NCBI GenBank assembly: GCA_015680685.1 | Contig: MNCI01013764.1 | Span: 883 to 64,882 of the forward strand | Direction of reading: 5' to 3' | DNA: 64,000 nucleotides | Source of the DNA: Gnetum montanum | Taxonomy: Eukaryota; Streptophyta; Gnetopsida; Gnetales; Gnetaceae | Shown here: positions 11,035-20,534 of the stretch, piece after piece | Position numbering within the stretch: the stretch's first letter is position 1 | Layout of the letters: each line of letters opens with the position of its first letter | Program-made: the position numbers and the translations under genes | The notes under the pieces: generated by a model | What the model was told of the DNA's origin: nothing | Seen by the model: the letters and a program-made list of their open reading frames with translations, nothing else | Databases searched by the model: none

Positions 11035-11530
11035 CTAATTACATGCAAGAGATGTTGAGCATTCCTCCATGTCATCACACTTTGAGTCATTGTATGTGAT
11101 GCATGGAACTTTCTTCTTCTTGATCTTTCCATAAATATTTTCCTTAGATATTTCCAAGGAAAGATTGCAGATCCCTAGGCATGTGATGATGGTGCTAAGC
11201 CATACCCTCCCCATTATACTTGGGAAGTTCCCTTTGTTACTGTTGACTTCTATCACCAAGAAATTAGCTAGGTATGACCAACCACACATAGTGGTAACGA
11301 TATCCTCCACCAATCCCAAGGGAATGGTGATGGACTAGTCAGCTAGCTCTAGTTGAATATTGCTCTCCTTGCATGAAGGTAGGTTCCAGGCTTGATACAT
11401 TTTTCGTGAGATTAAGTTGACTCTGGAACCTAAGTCAAGAAGAGCCTTATGAGGTTCATTCCTAGTGACTTGGAGATAAATTAAGGGGCTTCCAGGATTA
11501 AATAATTTCTTGGGAAGGTGGCCCACCTTG
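11035..11530 (-). pseudogene. A1 aspartic protease (Ty3 type)
   Basis: Two minus-strand frames read in order. The first (11526-11335) contains GSPLIYLQVTRNEPHKALLD then LGSRVNLISRKMY, the retropepsin active site in the DLG(A/S) form seen in Athila/Tat elements. The second (11319-11035) contains GLVEDIVTTMCGWSYLANFL and IMGRVWLST, matching the G-[LV]-x-x-[DN]-[IV] and LGRPFL-type C-terminal part of the fold. A frame break separates them. The protease would cleave the Gag-Pol polyprotein. RT normally follows but is deleted in A1. The same domain in A2 is at about 39600-40120. Confidence 0.8.
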
Positions 11531-11749
11531 ATCTAGTCGGTAACGGTATGTGTTAACATAATCGTATGCGTTAAGCTTTGTTATTGGTTTGAAGGGAGCT
11601 TTGAAGCCTTAATTGTTGGAGGATCGTACACATACTCAACTACTTCTGGTTGTGAGAGCTTGTTTGGCCTTTTGGTTTTGAAGAAAGGTCTTCTCTTCTT
11701 GTGGTTGTTAGAACCAATAGTGGGTTGAAGGTTTATATCTCTCCTAGCA

Positions 11750-13715
11750 TTACGTTGCTACGTTTGAGTAGGGAGTTCCCCTTGCATTGTTGGAGCAAGT
11801 GGTAGTGGAACTACTGGCGTAAGAGTGGTAGATGGATTCAAAGGATGACTTGCATATGGTGTGTCTCCCAGAGGAGAAGGAGTCCTAAAATACTCCCAAA
11901 CTTGGTAGTTACGTTGTGGTGACACACAATCAACATAATCATGTGGAGAGACCAATTGTTGCATGTAGTAGCCATATGGATCTGGTTGTCGATAAGGGTA
12001 TTGTTGTCTAGGTGGTGGCATTCCCCATGACTATGGGTGTTGCCACTACTAATGTTTCCCAATAGGTTGTGGTGGAGTTCCACTCGGATAATATGTTAAC
12101 GGTTCATGGAACTGTCTTGGGTTACCTTGGGGATAAGGTAACCTTTGGGGTACCTGTTGTCTGTTAAGTCTCTGGTTGAGTGCATACACCCCAGACTCTT
12201 GTAGATGTGATATTATTAGGCAACATTCCTTAGGATGGTCATATTGGCATATCTCACATCCACCATCATTGTCTATGTCAGAATCCACAACCTCATTGGT
12301 GATATTCATTTTTCCCTTACCCTTGTCACGTGCATGGCCTGAATCTCTTCACTTTTTCTTATCGTGGCCACTACTTCATTCCTCCTTAGACTCCTCTATG
12401 ATTTTTAGGACAGTTTCAATTTTACTATCTAAGGAGCTCCATATTTCATATACCTTAGTTGATACTTCCGTTGTTAGCTTTTGAAGTGGCAAGGTTTTTC
12501 TATTCACCAACTCTTTGAGTGGTGACTCATCCTCTTCATCGCAAAATCTCACTCCCTTATTTTAGAGGGAAGGATCAAGGTTATATTCTTCCACACTTTA
12601 TCTTTTTTGTAGTTCCCCTTCTTCTTTAGCTACTTGCTCCAACAATTGCTGAATTTCATAGGATCTAAGTTCAGATAATCTCCCTTGGGCATATGTCCCA
12701 AGGGTTCTCCTGGTTTCATGTCTTAGCCCATCTACGAGGTGGTGGAGTTAATCCCATTGTGCATAACCATAATCCAAGTAATGATGTAGCAATGCATAAT
12801 ATCGATCCATGGCAACATCCAAGGGTCTTGATTACCCTATTTCCATCCTTGGATCTACTTATGCAAGTTGGACACTCTGGAGTACGTTTGGTATTTATAG
12901 TTGAAAAAATCTAACATTGTACTCCATCTCCTAATGGTTTTTAGCTTTAAGGACCGGTACCAACTCTCTAGTTCCTTTATGAGTGTCCTAGGAAAAAAAT
13001 TTAACTTCTGCTACTCATTTTCTATGTTTTGCAAGGTGTAGGTATCGTGGAATGCCTATAAGTGATTTTTTGGATCAGCGTTGTATCCCCCTTCAAATTG
13101 TGGGATGTTATTCATATCTAATCTCTTGATCCAACTATCTTTTTGATGTCTTGTAGGTATTCTAACTACCTCCGTAATATCTAACATACTTCAGGTGGCA
13201 AGTAGGGGTTCATCATGATCATCTCTCTCATGATGTCTATGATGCCTACGTGGTTTCCTACTTTTCCTTCTTTCATGCCTTGACTCTCTCAAATGCCTTC
13301 GTCCTTTCTCTCAACTCTCTCATCGAGGTATCTCATTTTGCTTACCCTTATCCTCACTGTTGTGCTCTTTATGACTGTGTCCTGATGTGGAAGAAGAGGG
13401 TGAATGGTGTGATTAAGGGGAAGAAGAAGGAGAACCATCACGATGATGATGTTTCTTACCTTCTCTTCTGTGGCTACAGCCCCAATCATGATGATGATCT
13501 GAATGCCCATCCTTGTCATGTATTTTCGTTTCCTCAATGAATAGTTGGCATTCATGGGGATCAAAACCAAGGTTTTGTATCATGGAGCATAGGTTTTGAT
13601 ACCCCACCTCCTCACTATCATTAGGAGGGGGAACATCATTTGATGGAGAACCCATTATAAGTGGTTCACCATCTCCAATTTCACTTAGGACGTGCCGAAC
13701 CCCTTTTCCCTTCAA
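11750..13715 (-). pseudogene. A1 gag (Tat/Athila-like)
   Basis: Minus-strand gag broken into several frames. The N-terminal piece (13715-13413) starts MKGKGVRHVLSEIGDGEPLI and is rich in His, Asp and Ser; A2 has a counterpart starting MKGKGL at 42304. The middle (about 13200-12500) is too frameshifted for a clear capsid signature but aligns with A2. A zinc-knuckle-like CEICQYDHPKECC lies in the frame 12309-12049 (CX2CX3HX4C spacing), followed by a Pro/Gln/Tyr-rich tail (12021-11758). Its place upstream of the protease and its knuckle support gag. It is non-functional. Confidence 0.75.
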
Positions 13716-14213
13716 TAATGTATGGTGGCTCTCCTACCTTGAGTCCCTTAAACATTGTGCTACTATGGGATGGTAATCCCTTATGTTAAAATCACCTATA
13801 ACGTACTCAGCGTTTAGCTGTATCATGAGTATCTATGCAAGAGCACAAAGAAGCATGTTAGGGACTGCCCAATTTGGAACACTATGTTACCTTGCAAGTC
13901 TCTCCAACATAGTTGTTCATCCTGATGGAGGATAAAAGTAAAATCAGTTAGATACTCATCGGGATGAGTATATACCACCTGATACTGTTGAGGAACTGGC
14001 TAATTTTGGTTATGTGTTTTAGACTACCGATTGTTTCTTGTATGATCCCTAGGTGGTGAAGTGCTTTTATGAGAAGAAGAAGAAGACATTATGTCTTATT
14101 CAGTATGTTGATTAACCATTATATAATTTTTTGTTTAACTAACCCTAAGGGTTCATTTAAGCTCCCAACAATGTGGATAACTTCCTATGTTCTACTTACT
14201 ACACAAACACTTA
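13716..14213. other. A1 5' leader between gag and primer-binding site
   Basis: Untranslated leader of A1 on the minus strand. It aligns loosely with the A2 leader (42305-42800), for example the block with TGTAGCACAAAGT-like and CATCTTGG/CATCGGGATGAGTATAT motifs (13960 versus 42540). No coding frame is supported. Confidence 0.55.
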
Positions 14214-14233
14214 GTCCCCAGCAACGATGCGAA
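14214..14233 (-). promoter_or_regulatory. Primer-binding site of A1 (tRNA-Asp-like)
   Basis: Immediately inside the right LTR the minus strand reads TTCGCATCGTTGCTGGGGAC. This resembles the TGGCGCCGTTGCCGGGGA primer-binding site, complementary to tRNA-Asp, used by many plant Ty3 elements, with a few substitutions. It fixes the orientation of A1 and the inner border of its 5' LTR. Confidence 0.6.
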
Positions 14234-15063
14234 TGATGAGTGGTGAGGTATCCCTATACTCAACCATACGAATATGAGCGTTACATGCACAATCTAATCG
14301 AACTCTACAAACTAAGTGCCTACAGGCCTTATGGAACACTTAAGGTTAATCATTCGTTTTCTTCCTAGACTTACTTATATTTGTCATGGTGTATGGTTAA
14401 GTAAGCCTAAGGTATGTGATTTTTATAACTTTTATGTTTTATCACCTATGATAATGAGGTAAAGGGTTGAAGAAACTAATTAACTAACTTTAACTAACTA
14501 ACTAAGCCTTAATTAACCTATCATCAATATCCGTTCCCACTTACTATTTACACCTTGAACCAATGCAACCTTGGTTACCAAATGCTAGTCATTGTTGGGA
14601 TCACCAAGCGTAACGCACATACTCGAAGCAGTTGTACTGAATGCACTTAACTAGGAGAGAAGGGTTGAGAGATATTTAACTAACTAATAAAGCATTTAAA
14701 TGATAAACAATAAATAAAGTCCTATTTAGCCTATTTAGCTTAGTCCATGCACTGCAAGGTTTATCCAACAGTTCGTATTTATTGTCGTACACAAGCTTGT
14801 GTTCAGGTACAATATTTTCTCAAATAAAGATCTATTCACTTTGGAGCTCCTACTGTGGGCACATGGAAATTATTCTATCTTTGGTCAAATCAAACTGCTA
14901 AAGTTTCGCTACAGTCTAGGCCTAGAATGAGAAACAAGGGAGAGCCTCCTCTTTTTTATAGATTTGACGATGCACTGCGATATCACGTACATGATATCAT
15001 AGGGGAAGCCACGATATAGCAACAAACGTGATATCACGGCCCATGTGATATCGCTTCCCATCA
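14234..15063 (-). repeat. 5' LTR of A1 (right copy)
   Basis: It starts TGATGAGTGGTGAGG and ends GCTTCCCATCA on the plus strand, followed by the TSD GTTAT (15064-15068). It pairs with 4210-5012 over the full length. Near its right end are palindromic boxes (GATATCACGTACATGATATC and a second GTGATATCACGGCC-type box). These lie at the U3 start when read on the minus strand, upstream of the TATA box at about 14957. Confidence 0.87.
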
Positions 15064-15068
15064 GTTAT

Positions 15069-15635
15069 GAAAGACAAAATGGTCAACCTATCAATGATTG
15101 GAATCTAATAAAATATAAGTTGAAAAGAAAATTTGAATAATCTCATTAAAGACAAAAAACCATTATGAAGTTGAAATTCCTAAGGGAAGGTGACAAGGAA
15201 GTCAAATAATTTTACATAAAAATTTGTAATCTATTCCATCAAGCTAAGGTAAACTAAGAGTAGTATGAGCAAGCTTCAATCTTTTTAGGAGGTCTCAAAA
15301 CGGTGTACCAAGAAGATTTTTCCTTTTATGAGCTACAAACACTTGATGAGGCTTATGATTTGGCATTTAAAGTGAGAAGAAATTAGGTGGATTTGGACAT
15401 AGGAGTAAATAAACTTCTAAGAGAAATGAAAATAGATCTAGACTTGAGAAGGGGTCAAAATCCAAATCTAAAGACAAGGAGGATATCTAAGATCAAAATA
15501 TTAAAGGAGGTAATGAGAAGGATAAAACTAGAAAGGACCTAAGTAAGGGAGGCAAGGGTCAAGGTAGCAACTCATCAAAATTTTAGCGATTCCAGTATGA
15601 AGAATGGGGACATAAGCAATGGGGATGTCCACTTC
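15069..15635 (+). pseudogene. G1 gag, C-terminal part
   Basis: The G1 frame resumes directly after the A1 TSD. GQPINDWNLIKYKLKRKFE matches the Retrotrans_gag stretch that normally follows the W-W motif left at 4190. Downstream are Lys/Asp-rich sequence and a degenerate region (FQYEEWGHKQWGCPLH, about 15585-15635) where a zinc knuckle CX2CX4HX4C should be; only H and the last C survive. The continuity of domain order across the insertion proves the nesting. Confidence 0.78.
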
Positions 15636-15637
15636 AC

Positions 15638-15966
15638 ATGGTAGCCAAGGGTGAAGGTGTGCAAATCATAAAGGTTGAGGAGACATCAAGCCATGCTCTT
15701 CATAGAGGTAATCCTAATGCTCCAAAAATTGAGGATGTTTCTAAATTAAATTTTTATGCATTCATGGGAAATTTGAATAGAGGAGATCATCTTGATAGGA
15801 AATTTTTATTTAGGATTAGAACTAGTTATTTACTTAGTGGGGAATGGATTCATATTTTGATAAATGAGGGAGCCCAAGAAAATGTTATTTCTTGTAAGGT
15901 AGTTACTAAATTGGGTTTGGTAACTCATCCTCATCCAAGACCCTATAAGGTGCATTGGTTATCTAA
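15638..15966 (+). pseudogene. G1 protease region
   Basis: A plus-strand frame of 110 codons. Around residues 65-110 it reads IHILINEGAQENVIS then KLGLVTHPHPRPYKVHWLSK. This is the chromovirus retropepsin pattern ILIDSGA..N.IS...KLGL...PHP.PY.V.WL, with the catalytic D-S-G altered to N-E-G. The loss of the active-site aspartate means the protease could not work. The frame runs straight into the RT part. Confidence 0.82.
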
Positions 15967-16640
15967 ATGAATGGACTAGCATTGATCAAGAATGTACAAC
16001 ATATGATTGACTTCATTCTTGGTAATACCATTCCCAATGAGAGAGATTTCCAGATGACACAAAATCATAAGGCTAAATTGCAAAGTCAAGTATATGGGTT
16101 ACTTACAAATGGCTTTGTGAGGAAATCCATTTCACCTTGGGCAATTCTAGTAGTGATAGTGCCAAAGAAGGACAATGATGAATGGAGGATGTGCATTGAT
16201 TCCAAGGTAGTGAATAGGATAATAGTGAGGTATAGGTTTCCTATTCTAAGGATGGATTATATCCTTGATGCCCTTAACAATGCTCAAATTTTTAGCAAAA
16301 TTGATTTAAAGAGTGGGTACCATCAAATTAGAATTAGGCTTTGTGATGAGTGAAAGATAGTTTTCAAAACACTAGATGGTTTGTTTATTGGTGATGCCAT
16401 TTGGGCTGACAAATGCACCTACTACATCCATGAAGTTGATGCATGATTTATTAATGGACTTAATTGTTAAGTGATCTATTATCTTTTTTTATGATATTTT
16501 AGTGTATAGCTTTAATGAGGAAGAGCACTTGGATCACTTGAGGATGGTGTGCCTTAAGTTAGAGGAGGCATAGTTGGTGATCAATGTGAAGAAAATTCAT
16601 TTTTTAAAGAGGGAAATCCCATATTTCTAAAAATCAAATT
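15967..16640 (+). pseudogene. G1 reverse transcriptase
   Basis: The frame 15967-16353 carries canonical Ty3 RT blocks: FQMTQNHKAKLQSQVYGLL, GFVRKSISPWAILVVIVPKK, WRMCIDSKVVNRIIVRYRFP and FSKIDLKSGYHQIRIR (block 4, catalytic D retained). After a stop at 16351, block 5 survives in another frame as SIIFFYDILVYS near 16480. There the usual F-D-D is F-Y-D, so one of the two catalytic aspartates is lost. RT would copy the element RNA into cDNA; this one is dead. Confidence 0.88.
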
Positions 16641-16643
16641 TGG

Positions 16644-17332
16644 ATGAAAGTTACCAAGGTGAAGGCTATAAAGGATTGGCCAACTCCTAAGAATGTTGGG
16701 AAGGTAAGATCATTCCTTGATTTAATAGGATTTTATAGAAAATTCATAAAATACTTTAGTGGTATTTCATGGGCTATGTTTACTTTGTTGAAGAAAAATA
16801 AAGAATTTAGGTGGGATAATGAAACCCAAGGGAGCTTTGACTTGTTGAAACCAAAGATTACTAGTGAACTAGTGCTTGAAATTCTAGATTTTTAAAAGCC
16901 TTTTCATGTGGACGTGGATGTAAGTGGACTTTCCATTGGTGGGTTACTTTCACAAGAAGGTAGGCCTATTTCTTTCTTTTCTAAAAAGTTGAATGAGTTA
17001 AGGAAAAATATAGCATATATGAGAAGGAGTTGTATGTTATTCTCCAAGCAATCAAGCATTGGAGGCATTACTTGTTCCCTAAAGAATTCACTTTGATGAT
17101 AGACAACAAAGCACTTCAATTTCTAAACTCACAAAAGAAGGTCAGTGCAAAGCACATGAAGTGGGTTGCATATTTACAAGAGTTCAATTTTGTGTTGAAG
17201 CACAAAAGTGGAAAAGCCAATGTGGTAGCTATTGCATTATCTAGGGTGCATGTGGTAAATTTTAGTGTACCTCATGTGGAAGGTATGGGTTGTTTTTATC
17301 CTTTATATGAGCATGATGTTGATTTTGGGTAG
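16644..17332 (+). pseudogene. G1 RNase H region
   Basis: 16644-16895 contains the RT thumb/connection pattern KAIKDWPTPKNVGKVRSFL and GFYRKFIKYFSGI. 16908-17096 reads DVDVSGLSIGGLLSQEGRPI then FFSKKLNE, corresponding to DASG.GIGGVLSQ of the Ty3 RNase H, with the first D kept. 17030-17332 contains the HWRHYLFPKEFTL and IDNKALQFL segments followed by HKSGKANVVAIALSR, the N-x-V-A-D-x-L-S-R motif with D replaced by I. Frames overlap and switch, so the protein is broken. Confidence 0.86.
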
Positions 17333-17356
17333 ATTTGGAGAAGCCTCAAAGAGCCA

Positions 17357-18282
17357 TTGATGAATAGGATAGACCAATGCAGGAACTATCATATTCAAGA
17401 TGAACTACTATTTAAGAATGGAAAGGTATGTCTTCCTAATTATGAATTTAGGAAAAATATTTTGTTTGAAAAGCATTGTAGTGGCATGGCAAGTCACATG
17501 GGTAGGGGTAAAACATTGGAACTTGTTGGTAGGTACTATTTTTTGCCTAGTATGACAACAAAAGTCTTAAAATTTCTAAAGGAGTTCTTGACATGTTAGA
17601 AGTACAAGGAGGTAAAGGTGTGGATGGATACTATATACCTTTTCCAATTTCCAAAGGTCCATGGAAAAGTATGTTAATGAACTTTGTGATAAGTATTCCA
17701 AAGACCAAGAGTGGAAACAATTCAATTTTTGTTATTGTGGATAGGTTCTTCAAGATGGCACATTTTATTCCATGCAAGAAGGTGAGCAATGTCTCTCATG
17801 TTGCAAATTTATTTTAATAACATTTTTTGAAGTTGCATGGTATTCCTTTGAATATTATCAATGAAAAAGACTCCAAGTTCACAAGTCATTTTTGGACGTC
17901 CCTTTGAAATATTTTGGGGAGAAAGTTAAATTTTTCTAGTGCATATCATCCACAATCATATGGTCAAACAAAGGTAATGAATAAATCCTTACTAAAAATA
18001 TTGAAATGTTTGTGTGATGGACAACCAAATAGGTGGAAAAAATTGTTGTGTCATGTTGAATTTTTATATAATAATGCTTTTCATGTTGCAATTGGCAAAA
18101 GCCCATTTGAGGTAAACTATGGATTTTGTCCAAAAATGGTGAACACTTTGAAGAGCTTTGATGGTGAGGCTCAAATTAATATTGATTTTGTGCAAGAGAT
18201 GAAGGATTTGCATGCACAAGTAAAACCAAAACTTGAGAAAAAGGTTGAAGAGAGAGTTCTAAAAAGGAATGAGGACAATTAG
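17357..18282 (+). pseudogene. G1 integrase
   Basis: In order: a degenerate HHCC zinc domain (HCSGMASHMGRGKTLELVGR then YYFLP, 17470-17545), the central core (KGPWKSMLMNFVISIPKTKS, then IFVIVDRFFKMAHFIPC, 17655-17780), NIINEKDSKFTSHFW (about 17850) and YHPQSYGQTKVMNKSL (about 17945-17990). Compared with the family pattern, the three catalytic D, D and E positions read N, E and K. All are changed. The C-terminal part runs to about 18282. Integrase inserts the cDNA into the genome; this copy cannot. Confidence 0.87.
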
Positions 18283-18720
18283 AAGCCTAATTTTGTTGTT
18301 AGTAACTTGGTTTGGATGCACTTGAAGAAAAAGCATGTGAGAAGTGTTAACTTCTTCAAATTGAAAGCTAAGAAGATGAGACCTTTCAAAAATAAAGCTA
18401 AAATTAATAACAATGCTTTTGATATTGATTTACCAAATGATTTTGGTATGTCTTTTGTATTTAATGTTTCAAATATTGTGCACTATCATGGACCAAATAA
18501 TTAGAAAACCATACAAGGAAGCATTAATAAGTTGAGGGAGCTATTGATCAATCCAAGCCTTCAATGGAGAAGAAGGTAATTGTACCTAAGCAAAGGGAAG
18601 CTTCTACCACTTGGGGAGTTAAGAGGCATGAATATTTAATCCATTGGAAGGATCAATCCAGTGATGATGTTGTATGGGTCCATGAGACCAAACTTGTTGA
18701 ATGGGGGATCACTTCTATTC
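18283..18720 (+). pseudogene. G1 integrase tail with chromodomain-like end
   Basis: The frame 18307-18504 contains LKKKHVRSVNFFKLKAKK and KINNNAFDIDLPNDFGMSFV then FNVSNI, the typical GPF/Y-module end of chromovirus integrases (normally NAY.IDLP...G.S..FNV.DL). Further on, at about 18625-18710, HEYLIHWKDQSSDDVVWVHE matches the chromodomain core Y-L-V-K-W-K-G-x-P-x-x-x-x-T-W-E. The chromodomain is thought to steer integration to particular chromatin. Confidence 0.75.
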
Positions 18721-18751
18721 CTACTCCATTGTTCACGTGAGTTCACTTTTT

Positions 18752-18766
18752 GAAGGGTGGGAGATC
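18752..18766 (+). promoter_or_regulatory. Polypurine tract of G1
   Basis: GAAGGGTGGGAGATC lies directly before the right LTR. It serves as the plus-strand primer of reverse transcription, and its position defines the start of the LTR. Confidence 0.7.
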
Positions 18767-19775
18767 TAGTGTAGGAACACCTCTTCCAATTCCCTTGTGC
18801 TTTTCCTACAAGTTTTTTCTGCAAGTTTTGTACTTAGAGAAGACCTAGATGCATGTGTTCAATTTTTGTGTGTGTTTTTATGTTGAATTTTTATGATGAA
18901 GATTCTTGGATGGTTTTTCATGTTTGCAGGTGTTTTTGGCTTATTTTGATGAGTTTATGAGGTTCCATGATATATGGGGACTTTTTGGGAGGCATCTAGA
19001 GGCTCCAAGAATCAAAATGAGCATTTTTATTTTTAGCACCTTCAAGATAGATGTCTCCCTAAAAAGAAAGATATCTTCCCAAATACGTCTTTTCTAAAGT
19101 ATAGACATCTTCATTCTAGAGAAAAAATCTCCCAAAAATTGTAGACATCTCTCCCAAGAATAGAGCCCTCATAGGAGACATATGCATGATATAAGAGACA
19201 TCTATGTTATTGAAGAAGAAAAGCTCTGATGTGGTGTATCAATTGGGAAATATCCAAAAGACTCTATATCCATGTGGGAAACATATAGGAAGGCAAATAG
19301 AAAGCTTCCTAGGATTTTGGATATTTGTAATTATGTATGCCTTTATCCATGAGAAGGGAGAGGAGAATTAGTATGCAAGAAGAACTAAGCAAAAGAGATT
19401 GGATGAGACATTATGCAAGTGCAATACGTGATTGTAGCTCCAACATCTGCTTGTGATGTGTTGATCTATGTGTTCTATTTTCTTGTATCTTGCTTGTTAG
19501 TTGAGATCTTAATCATGGGTTATGAGAGATATTTCTATTAGTTGTGTCTTTGATTGAGAAGCATTGTGTGATTGTAGAGGCTCATGCTTTGTAATTTCAT
19601 TTGAGTGTGATAGGTTTATGGATGCTTGTGGGTTGTGTGAACCCTATTGTAATCTTTGAATAATTTAATTGAAGATAGCTAGTTTTCTTGTTTCTCTAGA
19701 AAATAAATTTATCTTTACATAATATTTGGATTTAGTGCATTGAAGGTGATTTAATTGTGGAGTGAACTTGCTCCA
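18767..19775 (+). repeat. 3' LTR of G1
   Basis: It starts TAGTGTAGGAACACC (the terminal TG of the left LTR is changed to TA) and ends AACTTGCTCCA, followed by the TSD TGGTG (19776-19780). The alignment with 2554-3566 shows many scattered substitutions and small indels, so the insertion is old. Confidence 0.87.
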
Positions 19776-19780
19776 TGGTG

Positions 19781-20530
19781 GTTCTGTGTTTAGATATTCT
19801 TTGCATTGATAAATGTATGACATTGGATTTTTGGCATGATTGTGATGGATGATCTTAGATGTTGTAGTTGGTGTATGTATGGATATGCTTTATATTGATT
19901 GTTTTATAGGATTTCATGCCCTACCTAGCCCTCATGAGACTTGTCCTTGATTTGACCAAAAGATGGTTCCAAGGTTACTCACTCAATAGTAGCTAATATT
20001 TTTGTTTTAAGTATAGATACTTTGGGCTAGGAAAAGCATGGAGTACATGTGGTACCTTGGAGGTGTTCATAACACATGATGAAATTATAAGTTATTTGTA
20101 AATTATAATTACTATTTCATAAGTAGATGTATTTTAACTTGATTCACATGCTTGGATTTTTATAGTAGACATGTATGGATTATAAATGAGAACTTATCAT
20201 ATCCCTTTATGTAAGATGTTTTGGATGAGATAAATATGGAATTTAAAATGTCATTGATGTAAGATTTCTTTTAGTGGATGATTATAATTTAAATTACTCA
20301 TACATATATTCATCTTAATATTAAAATATATAATTTTTCCCATTATCTTATCTTTTAATCTCTTATTCCTCTTGGTCATGGCTTAACCATACTTCCTTTC
20401 ATTGCATTAGAATGAAATGATTTCATTACTCTGCCATGACCAACCTTTGGTATTTTTTGTTACCCCACATAAGTCTCTTCATTCTAAGGGTAGGAAGGAG
20501 GATGTTACAAATAACATGTTCATGTGAGAG
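19781..20530. other. AT-rich DNA between G1 and the copia remnant
   Basis: No coding frame is supported. 19815-19880 is a diverged copy of the left flank of G1 (2485-2550; both contain GGATGATCTT.GATGTT). At 20495-20510 the sequence GGAGGATGTTACA could be the border of the copia-like element that follows, but I could not pair it with another LTR. Confidence 0.5.
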
Positions 20531-20534
20531 CTAT

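Larger units (their letters stand above)
4210..15063 (-). mobile_element. A1: Ty3 Tat/Athila-like element lacking RT/RH/INT
   Basis: A minus-strand LTR element inserted into the gag of G1. Its LTRs (803 and 830 bp) begin TGATGAGTGG and end CATCA as read on the plus strand. The TSD GTTAT lies at 4205-4209 and 15064-15068. Gag and protease are on the minus strand between about 13715 and 11035. The polymerase region is absent: DNA matching the 3' end of A2 (36180-36440) sits at 10530-10770, close to DNA matching A2's protease (39600). This implies a deletion of roughly 3 kb. A solo LTR (B-a) is inserted in its 3' non-coding region. A1 is a non-autonomous deletion derivative of an A2-like family. 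Confidence 0.87.
2554..19775 (+). mobile_element. G1: Ty3/gypsy chromovirus, interrupted by A1
   Basis: A degenerate plus-strand LTR retrotransposon. It has two LTRs of about 1 kb, a 5-bp TSD TGGTG at 2549-2553 and 19776-19780, a polypurine tract before the right LTR, and the order gag, protease, RT, RNase H, integrase, chromodomain-like tail. That order with the C-terminal chromodomain places it among plant chromoviruses. Its gag is split by the inverted element A1 (4210-15063), so G1's own length is about 6.4 kb. Stops and frameshifts occur in every domain and the catalytic residues of RT and integrase are substituted, so it is inactive. No convincing primer-binding site is visible after the left LTR. 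Confidence 0.88.

Noticed and set aside
13250-13540. Plus-strand frame opposite A1 gag
   Set aside because: Antisense of the His/Asp-rich gag frame; no family signature.
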